Shown here: piece after piece, positions 15,383-22,786 of the stretch
Position numbering within the stretch: the first letter of the stretch is position 1
Layout of the letters: every line of letters starts with the position of its first letter
NCBI GenBank assembly: GCA_965242495.1
Contig: OZ251446.1
Span: 3,782,001-3,846,000, forward strand
DNA: 64,000 nt
Direction of reading: 5' to 3'
DNA from: CBDESN01 sp965242495
GTDB taxonomy: Bacteria > Pseudomonadota > Alphaproteobacteria > MPNO01
Notes under the pieces: generated by a model
The model's database searches: none
Seen by the model: only the letters and a program-made list of their open reading frames with translations
What the model was told of the DNA's origin: nothing
Made by a program: the position numbers and the translations under genes

Positions 15383-16591
15383 CTATCCGCACAGCTCGGC
15401 GAGCACGGCGTCGAGCCGCCGCCGCCCGGCGGCGGTGGCGCGGAGCCCCGCGTCGTCGAGGACCAGGAACCCGCCGCCCGCCAGCCGGTCGAGGCGGGCG
15501 CGGTCGAGCGCCTCCTCGGGCGCCGCGCCGACCGCGCGGCGGAAGACGGCGCGCGGGATGCCGGCGGCGAGGCGGAGGCCCATCAGCAGCAGCTCCATGA
15601 GCCGCTGCTCGCGGTCGAGGCGGCGGCGCCGGCGGGTCGCGTGTCCGTCGCGCTCCGCCGCGGCGAGCCAGGCTTCCGGCGCGCGGCGCTGCTCGGTCGC
15701 GACGACGCCGGCGCCGTCGGTCAGCCGGCCGTGCGCGCCGGGGCCGATGCCCACGAAGTCGCCGCTCAGCCAGTACGTCAGGTTGTGGCGGCACTCCTCG
15801 CCCGGGCGCGCGTGGTTGGAGATCTCGTAGGCCGGGAGTCCGGCCCCGTCCAGCGCCGTCCGGGTGACTTCGTAGAGCGCCGCGGCGGTCGCTTCGTCCG
15901 GCGGCGACAACGCGCCCCGGCGCGCCGCGGCGTAGAACGGCGTCCCCTTCTCGATCGTCAGCCGATACGCCGAGACGTGCCCGCCCGCATGGTCGAGCGC
16001 GGCCGCGAGCTCCCGCCGCCAGGCCGCGGGCGATTGCCCCGGGCGCGCATAGATCAGATCGAAGGAGTGGCGCGGGAAGAGCCGCCCCGCCAGATCGACC
16101 GCGGCCAGCGCCTCCCGCGCCGAATGGCCGCGTCCGAGCATGGCGAGGTCGCCGTCGTCGAGCGCCTGCACCCCCAGCGACAGCCGGTTGACGCCGGCGG
16201 CCCGGAAGTCGCGGAGGAGCGCCGCCTCGGTCGAGGTCGGGTTGGCCTCCAGCGTGATCTCGACGTCGTCGGCGGGCGTCCACAGCGTCGTCGCGCGCTC
16301 GACGAGGCGGGCCGCGGTCGCCGGCGGCATCAGCGACGGCGTGCCGCCGCCGAAGAAGATGCTGGTCAGGCGCCGGCCGGGCAGGGCGGCCGCGAAATGC
16401 GCCAGCTCGCTCAGCAGCGCCCGTCGCCACCGGTCCTGATCGACCGAATCCCGGACATGGCTGTTGAAGTCGCAATAGGGGCATTTGGCGAGGCAGAAGG
16501 GCCAATGGACGTAGAGCCCGACCGAACCGGCGTCGGGCGTCCAGCGCGCCGCGTCGTTCGCGCGACCGCCGCCGCCTTCGCCGTCATCCAT
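15383..16591 (-). CDS. hemW: HemW-type radical SAM protein
   Basis: A 402-residue radical SAM protein of the oxygen-independent coproporphyrinogen-oxidase-like group. The cluster motif is CLAKCPYCDF near residue 33 (CxxxCxxC), then FFGGGTPSLM, TLEANPTS, RLSLGVQALDD and YEISNHARPGEECRHN, which are characteristic of HemW, a heme chaperone, rather than HemN. The HemW-specific C-terminal winged-helix region is present. The ATG overlaps the rdgB stop by 8 bp. The N-terminal 20 residues are Gly-rich and not part of the fold. Confidence 0.92.
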   Translation of the reverse strand: MDDGEGGGGRANDAARWTPDAGSVGLYVHWPFCLAKCPYCDFNSHVRDSVDQDRWRRALLSELAHFAAALPGRRLTSIFFGGGTPSLMPPATAARLVERATTLWTPADDVEITLEANPTSTEAALLRDFRAAGVNRLSLGVQALDDGDLAMLGRGHSAREALAAVDLAGRLFPRHSFDLIYARPGQSPAAWRRELAAALDHAGGHVSAYRLTIEKGTPFYAAARRGALSPPDEATAAALYEVTRTALDGAGLPAYEISNHARPGEECRHNLTYWLSGDFVGIGPGAHGRLTDGAGVVATEQRRAPEAWLAAAERDGHATRRRRRLDREQRLMELLLMGLRLAAGIPRAVFRRAVGAAPEEALDRARLDRLAGGGFLVLDDAGLRATAAGRRRLDAVLAELCG

Positions 16592-17192
16592 CGAGACAGG
16601 CCGCGCGGAGCCTGGCGAAGGCGGCGGCGCGGTGGTCGATCCGCTGCTTGCGCGCCGGGTCCATCTCGCCGAACGTCTCGTCGTCGCCGTCGGGGACGAA
16701 GATCGGGTCGTAGCCGAACCCGTTGCCGCCGCGCGGCGGCCACGTCAGCCGCCCGCTCACCCGGCCGGCGAAGGATTCGCAATGGCCGTCGGGCCAGCAC
16801 AGGGCGAGCGCGCATTCGAAGCGGGCGCCGCGGTCGGGCCGCGCGCCGAGTTCGCGCCGGACGCGCGCCATCGCCGCGGCGAAGTCGCGCTCCGGTCCCG
16901 CCCAGCGCGCGGAATGGATGCCGGGCCGCCCGCCGAGCGCGCGGACGGCGAGGCCCGAATCGTCGGCCAGGGCCGGCAGCCCGGCGGCCGCGGCCGCGGC
17001 GCGCGCCTTGAGCGCCGCATTGGCGCGGAAGCCGTCCCCGGTCTCGGCCGGCTCCGCCAGCCCGAGCGCGCCGGCCGAGACGGCGGCGACGGCGAATGGG
17101 GCGAGCAGCGCTTCGAGCTCGCGCAGCTTGCCGGCGTTGTGGGTGGCGATCAGCAGCGTCCGCCCGGCGAAGCGGCTGCTGCGGCGGCTCAT
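16584..17192 (-). CDS. rdgB: Non-canonical purine NTP pyrophosphatase (RdgB/HAM1)
   Basis: A 202-residue enzyme that hydrolyses dITP/XTP to monophosphates and keeps deaminated purines out of nucleic acids. Motifs: ATHNAGKLREL near residue 16, ADDSGLAVRALGG, HSARWAG, GYDPIFVPDG and the C-terminal HRAAAFARL. The ATG at 17192 overlaps the rph stop (ATGA), and the stop overlaps hemW, so rph-rdgB-hemW are translationally linked. Confidence 0.95.
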   Translation of the reverse strand: MSRRSSRFAGRTLLIATHNAGKLRELEALLAPFAVAAVSAGALGLAEPAETGDGFRANAALKARAAAAAAGLPALADDSGLAVRALGGRPGIHSARWAGPERDFAAAMARVRRELGARPDRGARFECALALCWPDGHCESFAGRVSGRLTWPPRGGNGFGYDPIFVPDGDDETFGEMDPARKQRIDHRAAAFARLRAACLDG

Positions 17193-17920
17193 GACCGCGG
17201 CGGGCCGGCGGCGACGGCCGCCCGTTGCAGGGCGGTCAGGGCGGCGGCGCCGGTCTCCGCCAAGTCCAGCATCGCCTCGAACTGGCGGCGCGAGAACGGG
17301 CCCGATTCGGCCGTTCCCTGGATCTCGACGATCGCGCCCTCGCCGGTGAGCACGAAATTCGCGTCCGCCTCGGCGCCGCCGTCCTCGGCGTAGTCCAGGT
17401 CGAGCACCGGCGTCCCCGCGACCAGCCCGCAGGAGACCGCCGCGACCGAGCCGCGCAGCGGGTCGGCGCCCAGCCGCCCGGCGGCGATCAGCCCGTCGAT
17501 GGCGATCCGCAGCGCGACCCAGGCGCCGGTGATGGCCGCGGTGCGGGTGCCGCCGTCGGCCTGGATGACGTCGCAGTCGAGGCGGAGCTGGCGTTCGCCC
17601 AGGGCCGGGAGATCCACCGCGGCGCGCATCGCCCGCCCGATGAGGCGTTGGATCTCCATCGTCCGTCCGCTTTGGCGGCCGCGCGCCGCCTCGCGGTCGG
17701 TGCGTTCGTGGGTCGAGCGCGGCAGCATGCCGTATTCGGCGGTGATCCAGCCGGCGCCCGAGTTGCGCAGGAACGGCGGCACCCGCTCTTCGGCGGTGAC
17801 GTTGCACAGGACGTGCGTATCGCCGAACCGCGACAGGCAGGAGCCTTCGGCGTATTTGCCGAAGCCGGGTTCGAGGACGATATCGCGCAGCTGGTCGGGC
17901 GCGCGGCCGGAGGGGCGCAT
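17189..17920 (-). CDS. rph: Ribonuclease PH
   Basis: A 243-residue phosphorolytic 3'-5' exoribonuclease for tRNA 3' ends. Recognisable segments: MRPSGRAPDQLRDI at the N-terminus, GDTHVLCNVTAEERVPPFLR, the RSTHERTDREAARGRQSGRT region, IQADGGTRTAAITGAW (phosphate and substrate site) and LDLDYAEDGGAEADANFV. Length matches the family (about 238). It is the first gene of the minus-strand housekeeping run; an IS lies 86 bp upstream and probably separates it from its ancestral neighbour, which in many relatives is hrcA. Confidence 0.95.
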   Translation of the reverse strand: MRPSGRAPDQLRDIVLEPGFGKYAEGSCLSRFGDTHVLCNVTAEERVPPFLRNSGAGWITAEYGMLPRSTHERTDREAARGRQSGRTMEIQRLIGRAMRAAVDLPALGERQLRLDCDVIQADGGTRTAAITGAWVALRIAIDGLIAAGRLGADPLRGSVAAVSCGLVAGTPVLDLDYAEDGGAEADANFVLTGEGAIVEIQGTAESGPFSRRQFEAMLDLAETGAAALTALQRAAVAAGPPRS

Positions 17921-18006
17921 GGCGTGTCCGTTCGTGACGTTGGCGACCGGGAAGGCGGAAGCTATCCCGCGCGGCGCGGCGGGTCCAGCGCCCGGCCCGG
18001 CGCCGG

Positions 18007-19239
18007 CAGGGGAATCGCATTTGAGATTTTGGAGTGTGTTCGATTGTGCTGTTGCTTGAAGGTGCAGGCCTCTGTGTATGTATGGAGGCGGTTATGGAGG
18101 AGTTTTCCTATCTGTTTGAAGGAGTTGAGGACCCCCGGCGGAGCAACGCGACCCGCCACGACCTGCACGAGATGCTGATGATCGCGCTGCTGTCGGCGCT
18201 GTGCGGGGGCGAGGGTTGCGTGGACATGGAGACGTTTGGCCGGGCCAAGGAGCGGTTTCTGCGCAGTTTCATGACCCTGCGGCACGGCATTCCCAGCCAC
18301 GACGCCTTTTCCAATCTGTTCAATGCGCTGGACCCGGCGGGTCTGCAAGGAATGCTGTCGCGTCTTGCGGGGGATTGGTCGGAGCGGCTTGGGGGCGATG
18401 TGGTGGCGATCGACGGCAAGGCGTTGCGGCGTTCGTTTACGGACGCGGGCGATCGTTCGCCGTTGCATCTGGTGCAGGCGTTTGCGGTCGATGCGCGTCT
18501 GGTGTTGGGTCAGCTGCGTGTGGAGGCTGCGTCGAACGAGATCACGGCGTTGCCGAGGCTGTTGGAGTTGTTGAGCGTCCGGGGTCGGATCGTGACGGCG
18601 GATGCGATGCATACGCAACGGGAGACGGCGGCGGCGGTGACGGGGCGAGGTGGGGATTACGTGCTGGCGCTGAAGGGCAATCAGGGGCGGCTGCATGAGG
18701 ACGTGAGGCTGTATCTGGACGACCCGGCGCAGGCGGAGAATTGTCGGTCGCATCAAGACGTTGACGGCGATCACGGGCGCATTGAGACCCGCGTCGCCAG
18801 CGTCGCCCATGACGTCGGGTGGCTTCAGGCCAGACATGACTGGCCGGGGCTTGCGGCCATTGGCAAGGTGGTGGCGACGCGCGAGATCAGGGGCAGGAGG
18901 GCGACGGAGACGCGCTACTACGTGATGAGCGCGAAGCTCGGCCCGCAGCGGTTCCAGCACGCGGTGCGGGGCCATTGGGCGATCGAGAACTCGTTGCACT
19001 GGGTGTTGGACGTGACGATGAACGAGGATCGGCAGCGGAACCGCACGGAGCGGGGGCCGGAGAACTTGGCGCTGATGCGCCGCATGGCCCTCAACGTGGC
19101 CCGCATCGAGGCCAGCAAGGGTTCCATGCGCGGCAAGCTCAAACGCGCCGGATGGAACAACGACTTCCTCCTCGACATGATCCGCGCCGTCGCCCCCCAA
19201 CACAACAAGCGCATACCAAGCTGAAATGCGATTGCCCTG
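18007..19239. mobile_element. ISAs1-family insertion sequence, 1.23 kb
   Basis: Terminal inverted repeats are 19 bp: 18007-18025 CAGGGGAATCGCATTTGAG and the reverse complement of 19221-19239, CAGGGCAATCGCATTTCAG (17 of 19 identical). They enclose one transposase gene. CCGG occurs directly outside both ends (18003-18006, 19240-19243), but no 8-10 bp target duplication typical of ISAs1 is visible, so a flank may have been rearranged. Confidence 0.85.
18094..19224 (+). CDS. ISAs1 family transposase
   Basis: A 376-residue DDE transposase. N-terminal DDE_Tnp_1-associated domain (FLFEGVEDPRR-like, with FSYLFEGVEDPRRSN), first Asp in VVAIDGKALRRSF, second Asp in IVTADAMHTQRETA, ALKGNQGRLHEDV, and the Glu in RGHWAIENSLHWVLDV are all intact. 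The ATG at 18094 has GGAGG 6 bases upstream; ATG 18082 is an alternative. The stop lies inside the right inverted repeat. The gene appears functional. Confidence 0.9.
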   Translation: MEEFSYLFEGVEDPRRSNATRHDLHEMLMIALLSALCGGEGCVDMETFGRAKERFLRSFMTLRHGIPSHDAFSNLFNALDPAGLQGMLSRLAGDWSERLGGDVVAIDGKALRRSFTDAGDRSPLHLVQAFAVDARLVLGQLRVEAASNEITALPRLLELLSVRGRIVTADAMHTQRETAAAVTGRGGDYVLALKGNQGRLHEDVRLYLDDPAQAENCRSHQDVDGDHGRIETRVASVAHDVGWLQARHDWPGLAAIGKVVATREIRGRRATETRYYVMSAKLGPQRFQHAVRGHWAIENSLHWVLDVTMNEDRQRNRTERGPENLALMRRMALNVARIEASKGSMRGKLKRAGWNNDFLLDMIRAVAPQHNKRIPS

Positions 19240-19309
19240 CCGGGAGATGCGGTATGGCCATCACCGCCGCGATCTTCTACTTCATGGTGCAGGCCGTCGG
19301 CTGCCTGCG
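19235..19309. repeat. Imperfect direct repeat, left copy
   Basis: CCCTGCCGGGA at 19235-19245 followed by GCCATCACCGCCGCGATCTT and CTTCATGGTGCAGGCCGT. The order and orientation match CCCTGCCGGGA at 21450-21460 followed by CCATCACACCGCTACGATCTT and CTTCATCGTCCAGGCCGT. The two copies flank the AT-rich two-gene operon. Confidence 0.55.
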
Positions 19310-19635
19310 CCCTGCCTGGAGGTCGACGATGGCCTCTTGACATCTGTAGCAAATGCACTACGCTTGCCTCGTTTCACGCGGATTCGAGACACCGCTCGGC
19401 GTCGAGAATCCCTTGCGGAGTTCCTCGATTTGGTTTTCGTTGCGCCATCTCTGGAGCGCGGTCAAGAGGCCAGAGCAAAGACTTGGGCGGGCCCGCCCTC
19501 TCTTTGTTAGCTGTCTTGACCTAAAGGCGTGCAGGTGGAACGATCTTCGATCCAGAAGTAAGGACACCCACTCCACCGCTAACGTATAGCAACGTCAGAA
19601 CGAAAGGAGCCACCGCATTCGTGGTGGCTCCTTAT
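19240..19635. other. Region between IS and AT-rich operon
   Basis: About 400 bp of intermediate GC without a confident gene. 19257-19309 resembles 21460-21515 upstream of the Rieske gene. A minus-strand frame at 19576-19358 ending NENQIEELRKGFSTPSGVSN is protein-like but short (72 residues) and unplaced. A perfect palindrome GGGCGGGCCCGCCC lies at 19485-19498, and a terminator closes the region. Confidence 0.45.
19604..19633. terminator. Rho-independent terminator for the AT-rich operon
   Basis: AAGGAGCCACC and GGTGGCTCCTT form a perfect 11-bp stem with an 8-base loop, starting 3 bp after the stop at 19636 of the minus-strand operon. On the minus strand it is followed by TTTCGTT, a usable U-tract. 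A complete private terminator fits a self-contained cassette. Confidence 0.8.
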
Positions 19636-20565
19636 TCATCTGACATTATCGTTCGGCGCAATGTTCACATGACTTCTTCCTGAAGGCACCGTCTTTTCTC
19701 CATGACAACTGGGAAATCGGCGACTGATCCTGGGTGAAAGCTTGCAATCGTAATGGAATCTCGGATCATAGGGAGACCCGAAGCGCATTCGACTTCGGAT
19801 GACACAGGATGCTTCGTGATGTAAATCGTTCCATCCGGGCGCCAAGCCATGCCTGCCTCTAGCCTTGCCCGGGCTTTTGAATACAAGATTTTTACGACCT
19901 TTGAAATATGTTCTACCATCCTCTTTTACGGTGGGAATTGAAGCAGATACGCGCTGCAGATGCTTTCTGAATTCTTCTCCTATACTACTCATATCCTTCT
20001 TACGCAAAGCATTTGACGATGTGATGCTTCGTATAAAATCGAAAACATCCTCGATTTGGTTTCCAAAATTCCTGCGAGGAAGGAGTAAGCATGTCTTATT
20101 ATCACGGTTGTTTACTTCCTCCGAAATCATTGAACCGATATCCATCCCACGTTTTATTGCTCTTTCGGCTGCCTTGACCAGGTTGTTGACGATACGCCGT
20201 CTCTGGTTCGTTGTCCTTGGTTGCATAGACAGGTCAGTACGTGGAGTAGCGAGAGGCAACATCAAAGTTTCCGTATCGAATTTTTCGATGAGTTCCTTCT
20301 CGTTTCCGTTTTCCTTATCAACATACAGGAGAAGAAGGTTAGCTTTCGCAAGTGAATTAGAGGGGTTAGGCCCTCCCATCGATTTCAATTTCTCCGCGAA
20401 CTTATTGTATAGATCTGTTGCATAGTGGTCAGAGTAGCTGTGATGATAAGGAAGAGGAAGCCACGATATAATCGAAATATCTACCTGGTTTCTGATTTTT
20501 GAAACGAATTCGTTCCCGAATTCCTTCGGTATGCCGGCTGCAAGTACGATAAGCGATCGTTTCAT
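19636..20565 (-). CDS. Unknown protein, second gene of AT-rich operon, probable frameshift
   Basis: The ATG at 20565 overlaps the stop of the upstream gene (ATGA). I do not recognise the family. Visible: a Rossmann-like hydrophobic start SLIVLAAGIPKEF, a second strand ANLLLLYVDKENG, then helical basic sequence NNLVKAAERAIKRG and a KTCLLLPRRNF segment. Up to GRK near residue 225 the codon use looks natural. Beyond it this frame becomes Arg/His/Cys-rich, while the +1 frame continues sensibly (ILYSKARARLEAGMAWRPDG, TIYITKHP, ending RCLQEEVM at 19665). Removing one A from the five-A run (T at 19889-19893 on plus) joins the two into a 300-residue protein. The gene is therefore frameshifted, or the run is a sequencing error or a recoding site. 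GC is about 45%, far below the genome. Confidence 0.7.
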   Translation of the reverse strand: MKRSLIVLAAGIPKEFGNEFVSKIRNQVDISIISWLPLPYHHSYSDHYATDLYNKFAEKLKSMGGPNPSNSLAKANLLLLYVDKENGNEKELIEKFDTETLMLPLATPRTDLSMQPRTTNQRRRIVNNLVKAAERAIKRGMDIGSMISEEVNNRDNKTCLLLPRRNFGNQIEDVFDFIRSITSSNALRKKDMSSIGEEFRKHLQRVSASIPTVKEDGRTYFKGRKNLVFKSPGKARGRHGLAPGWNDLHHEASCVIRSRMRFGSPYDPRFHYDCKLSPRISRRFPSCHGEKTVPSGRSHVNIAPNDNVR

Positions 20566-21266
20566 AGTGATTTTTGCCACAGCTTCTTGACAATATCCAT
20601 GGGAAAATGTACCCTTTTAAGGTCTTCTGAGTCGAGGGAGAAAAGAAGGCGAAGGAGCAAGTTATTGGGCGGCAAAAATTTCGACTTATCTACAGTACCG
20701 GCAAGGAACGGAGCCGGCTCAAGGTTGTTTTCCCTTAACCAGTCACCGATATTATTCTGTATCTCGATTGTCTCGGAATCCGATTTAGCAATAAACCGTC
20801 GATCTATTTCGATATGATTTATCGGCGTCGGATCCTCGGAAGAAAGATCGAAAAAGCGGATAGGCTCCAGAATACGAATGTGCCGGGTTGCGGAATCATC
20901 CAGAGGTTTCCGAAAGGCTGCCCAGAAGGCCGGACGAAATCTGGGATTATTGTTATCCTCATGACTCTGGGATTTCCTTGGTATTCTCCTGAAAAGAATA
21001 TCTTCATCTTCTGCAACATGACTTGGTACGACGGCCGTGACGGAAGGGTTATCTTTATGATGTATCACTCGAACACGATCCGATATGTGCTGGACAAGAT
21101 AGCTTTTGAGCGAAACATTATCCAGTTTTATTCGACGATATACATCGTGGTCCATGAAGCTTCCCAAGAGACTCAGCAATAGTGGAGACCGGTGTTCGTT
21201 CCACCGCTTCTCTACCAAGCCAACGACGTGATCGCCGATATCGGGAGATTCCGGGGAGATGGCCAT
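20562..21266 (-). CDS. Unknown protein with LOTUS/OST-HTH-like N-terminus
   Basis: A 234-residue AT-rich gene leading a two-gene operon. Residues about 8-75 (VVGLVEKRWNEHRSPLLLSL, then LGSFMDHDVYRRIK, then SLKSYLVQHISDRVRVI) follow the pattern of LOTUS/OST-HTH winged helices, which bind RNA or G-rich nucleic acid and often accompany NYN nucleases. The rest, including RFRPAFWAAFRKPL and RRFIAKSDSETIEIQNNIGD, is a separate alpha/beta region without a known name. The ATG at 21266 has AGGA about 10 bases upstream; an earlier GTG at 21305 has none. The LOTUS call is by pattern only. Low GC, a private terminator and an adjacent IS suggest recent acquisition. Confidence 0.65.
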   Translation of the reverse strand: MAISPESPDIGDHVVGLVEKRWNEHRSPLLLSLLGSFMDHDVYRRIKLDNVSLKSYLVQHISDRVRVIHHKDNPSVTAVVPSHVAEDEDILFRRIPRKSQSHEDNNNPRFRPAFWAAFRKPLDDSATRHIRILEPIRFFDLSSEDPTPINHIEIDRRFIAKSDSETIEIQNNIGDWLRENNLEPAPFLAGTVDKSKFLPPNNLLLRLLFSLDSEDLKRVHFPMDIVKKLWQKSL

Positions 21267-21605
21267 CTTCCGTCCTGCACGACTTTCAGGGGGGGAAGCG
21301 TACACTACCCGACGAGGATTGTCTAGCCGAATATGGCGGACGCGAACGGCGTCCTGCCAGGAGCATCCCTGCCCCGTCTACCGCCCGAGCGCCAGTCGGA
21401 GAGACAGGCGTCGCCCCTCTCCACCTGGCCGGCCAGCGGCTTGCTCTCCCCCTGCCGGGACCATCACACCGCTACGATCTTCCGCTTCATCGTCCAGGCC
21501 GTTGGCCGCCGACCCCCAGGCGACGGCCGTCCCGCCGGCGGCGTCTCGCCTCCCGACCGGACGTGCGCTATTCTGGGGCGGTGCGGGACAGTGGGAAGAC
21601 GCGGC
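21267..21605. other. Divergent intergenic region with repeat copy
   Basis: 339 bp between the AT-rich operon and the Rieske gene. GC rises sharply from about 21300. It holds the right copy (21450-21518) of the repeat seen at 19235-19309. Both divergent promoters should lie here, but I see no clear -35/-10 pair. Frames in it are open but carry no recognisable protein. Confidence 0.45.
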
Positions 21606-22637
21606 ATGGCCTTCCTCCGCGAATACTGGTACGCCGCCGCCTGGTCGTCCGAGCTGGGAGACGAGCCGCTCGCCCGCACCGTCCTGGGCGAGCCGATGGC
21701 GCTCTACCGGCGTCGCGACGGGACTCCGGCCGCTCTGGCCGACCGCTGTTGCCACCGCGGCCTGCCGCTGTCGTTGGGGCGCGTCGCGGGCGATGCGCTG
21801 GAATGCGGCTATCACGGGTTCGCCTTCGACGGTGCGGGCGCCTGCATCGGCGTCCGCGGCCGGCGCGCCGTCCCGCCTGGCGCGCGGGTGCGCAGCTACC
21901 CGCTGGTCGAGCGCTGGAACGCGCTGTGGATCTGGATGGGCGATCCGGCGCGCGCCGACGCGGCCGCGATCCCCCGCCTGTTCTGGCTCGACGACCCCGG
22001 TTGGGCGCCGGTCGCGGGTCGCCTGCCGATGAAGGCGGATTACCGGCTGCTGGTCGACAACCTGCTGGACTTCACCCACGTCCCCTATCTGCACACGCGG
22101 ACGATCGCCGGCGACGAGGCCGAGGCGCGGATCCCGGTCGCCACCGAGCGCCTGGGCGATTCCGTCCGCGTCGCGCGCTGGATGCTCGGCATCGAGCCGC
22201 CGCCAATGTTCCGGGCCGCAGGCGGCTTCGCCGGCAAGGTGGACCGGTGGCAGATCGCCACCTGGACGCCGCCGTCGACGGTGGCGCTGGACATCGGCTG
22301 CGCCGAGGCCGGGACCGGCGCGCCCGAGGGCGACCGCAGCCGCGGCATCTCGATCTGGTCCACCCATCTGATCACGCCCGAGACCGAGGCGACGACGCAG
22401 TACCGCTGGTGCTACGCGCGCGATTTCAAGCGCGACGATGAGGAGGTCGCCGAACTGCTGCGCGCGGGCGGGCGGCGGACCTTCTCCGAGGACGTGGCGT
22501 GCCTCGAGATCCAGCAGCGCAGCATGACGGCGCGCCCCAACGCCGCCTCCGTCGACATCAACATCGACAACGGCCCGATGCAGGCGCGGCGCATCGCCGA
22601 GGCGCTGCTCCGAAGCGAGCGCGCCGCCGCCGCGTAG
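21606..22637 (+). CDS. Rieske [2Fe-2S] oxygenase (VanA-like)
   Basis: A 343-residue terminal oxygenase of the vanillate O-demethylase/pheophorbide-oxygenase-like group. The Rieske motif is CCHRGLPLSLG near residue 48 with CGYHGFAFDGAG about 20 residues on, giving the two Cys and two His ligands. The mononuclear iron segment is DNLLDFTHVPYLH near 160 (Asp/His/His). It would hydroxylate or demethylate an aromatic or related substrate using electrons from a separate reductase, which is not encoded nearby. The ATG at 21606 starts the family-typical FLREYWYAAAWSSEL. It is followed 149 bp later by ubiD. Confidence 0.88.
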   Translation: MAFLREYWYAAAWSSELGDEPLARTVLGEPMALYRRRDGTPAALADRCCHRGLPLSLGRVAGDALECGYHGFAFDGAGACIGVRGRRAVPPGARVRSYPLVERWNALWIWMGDPARADAAAIPRLFWLDDPGWAPVAGRLPMKADYRLLVDNLLDFTHVPYLHTRTIAGDEAEARIPVATERLGDSVRVARWMLGIEPPPMFRAAGGFAGKVDRWQIATWTPPSTVALDIGCAEAGTGAPEGDRSRGISIWSTHLITPETEATTQYRWCYARDFKRDDEEVAELLRAGGRRTFSEDVACLEIQQRSMTARPNAASVDINIDNGPMQARRIAEALLRSERAAAA

Positions 22638-22786
22638 CGCTTGCCTTCCGTCCGCGGCCCGATTAGCCTCCGGCCCGCGTTGCGGTGCCTGCCGCCGCTC
22701 GTTTCCGCCGCCGAATAACGCGGCATCGAACCGCCCCGGCCGCCGAGAAACGCGGTCGCAGGGGGACGCCGAAAGGAGAACGCCCG

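Noticed and set aside
19485..19498. Perfect palindrome GGGCGGGCCCGCCC as an operator
   Set aside because: Such palindromes arise easily at this GC content, and no promoter or gene start adjoins it.
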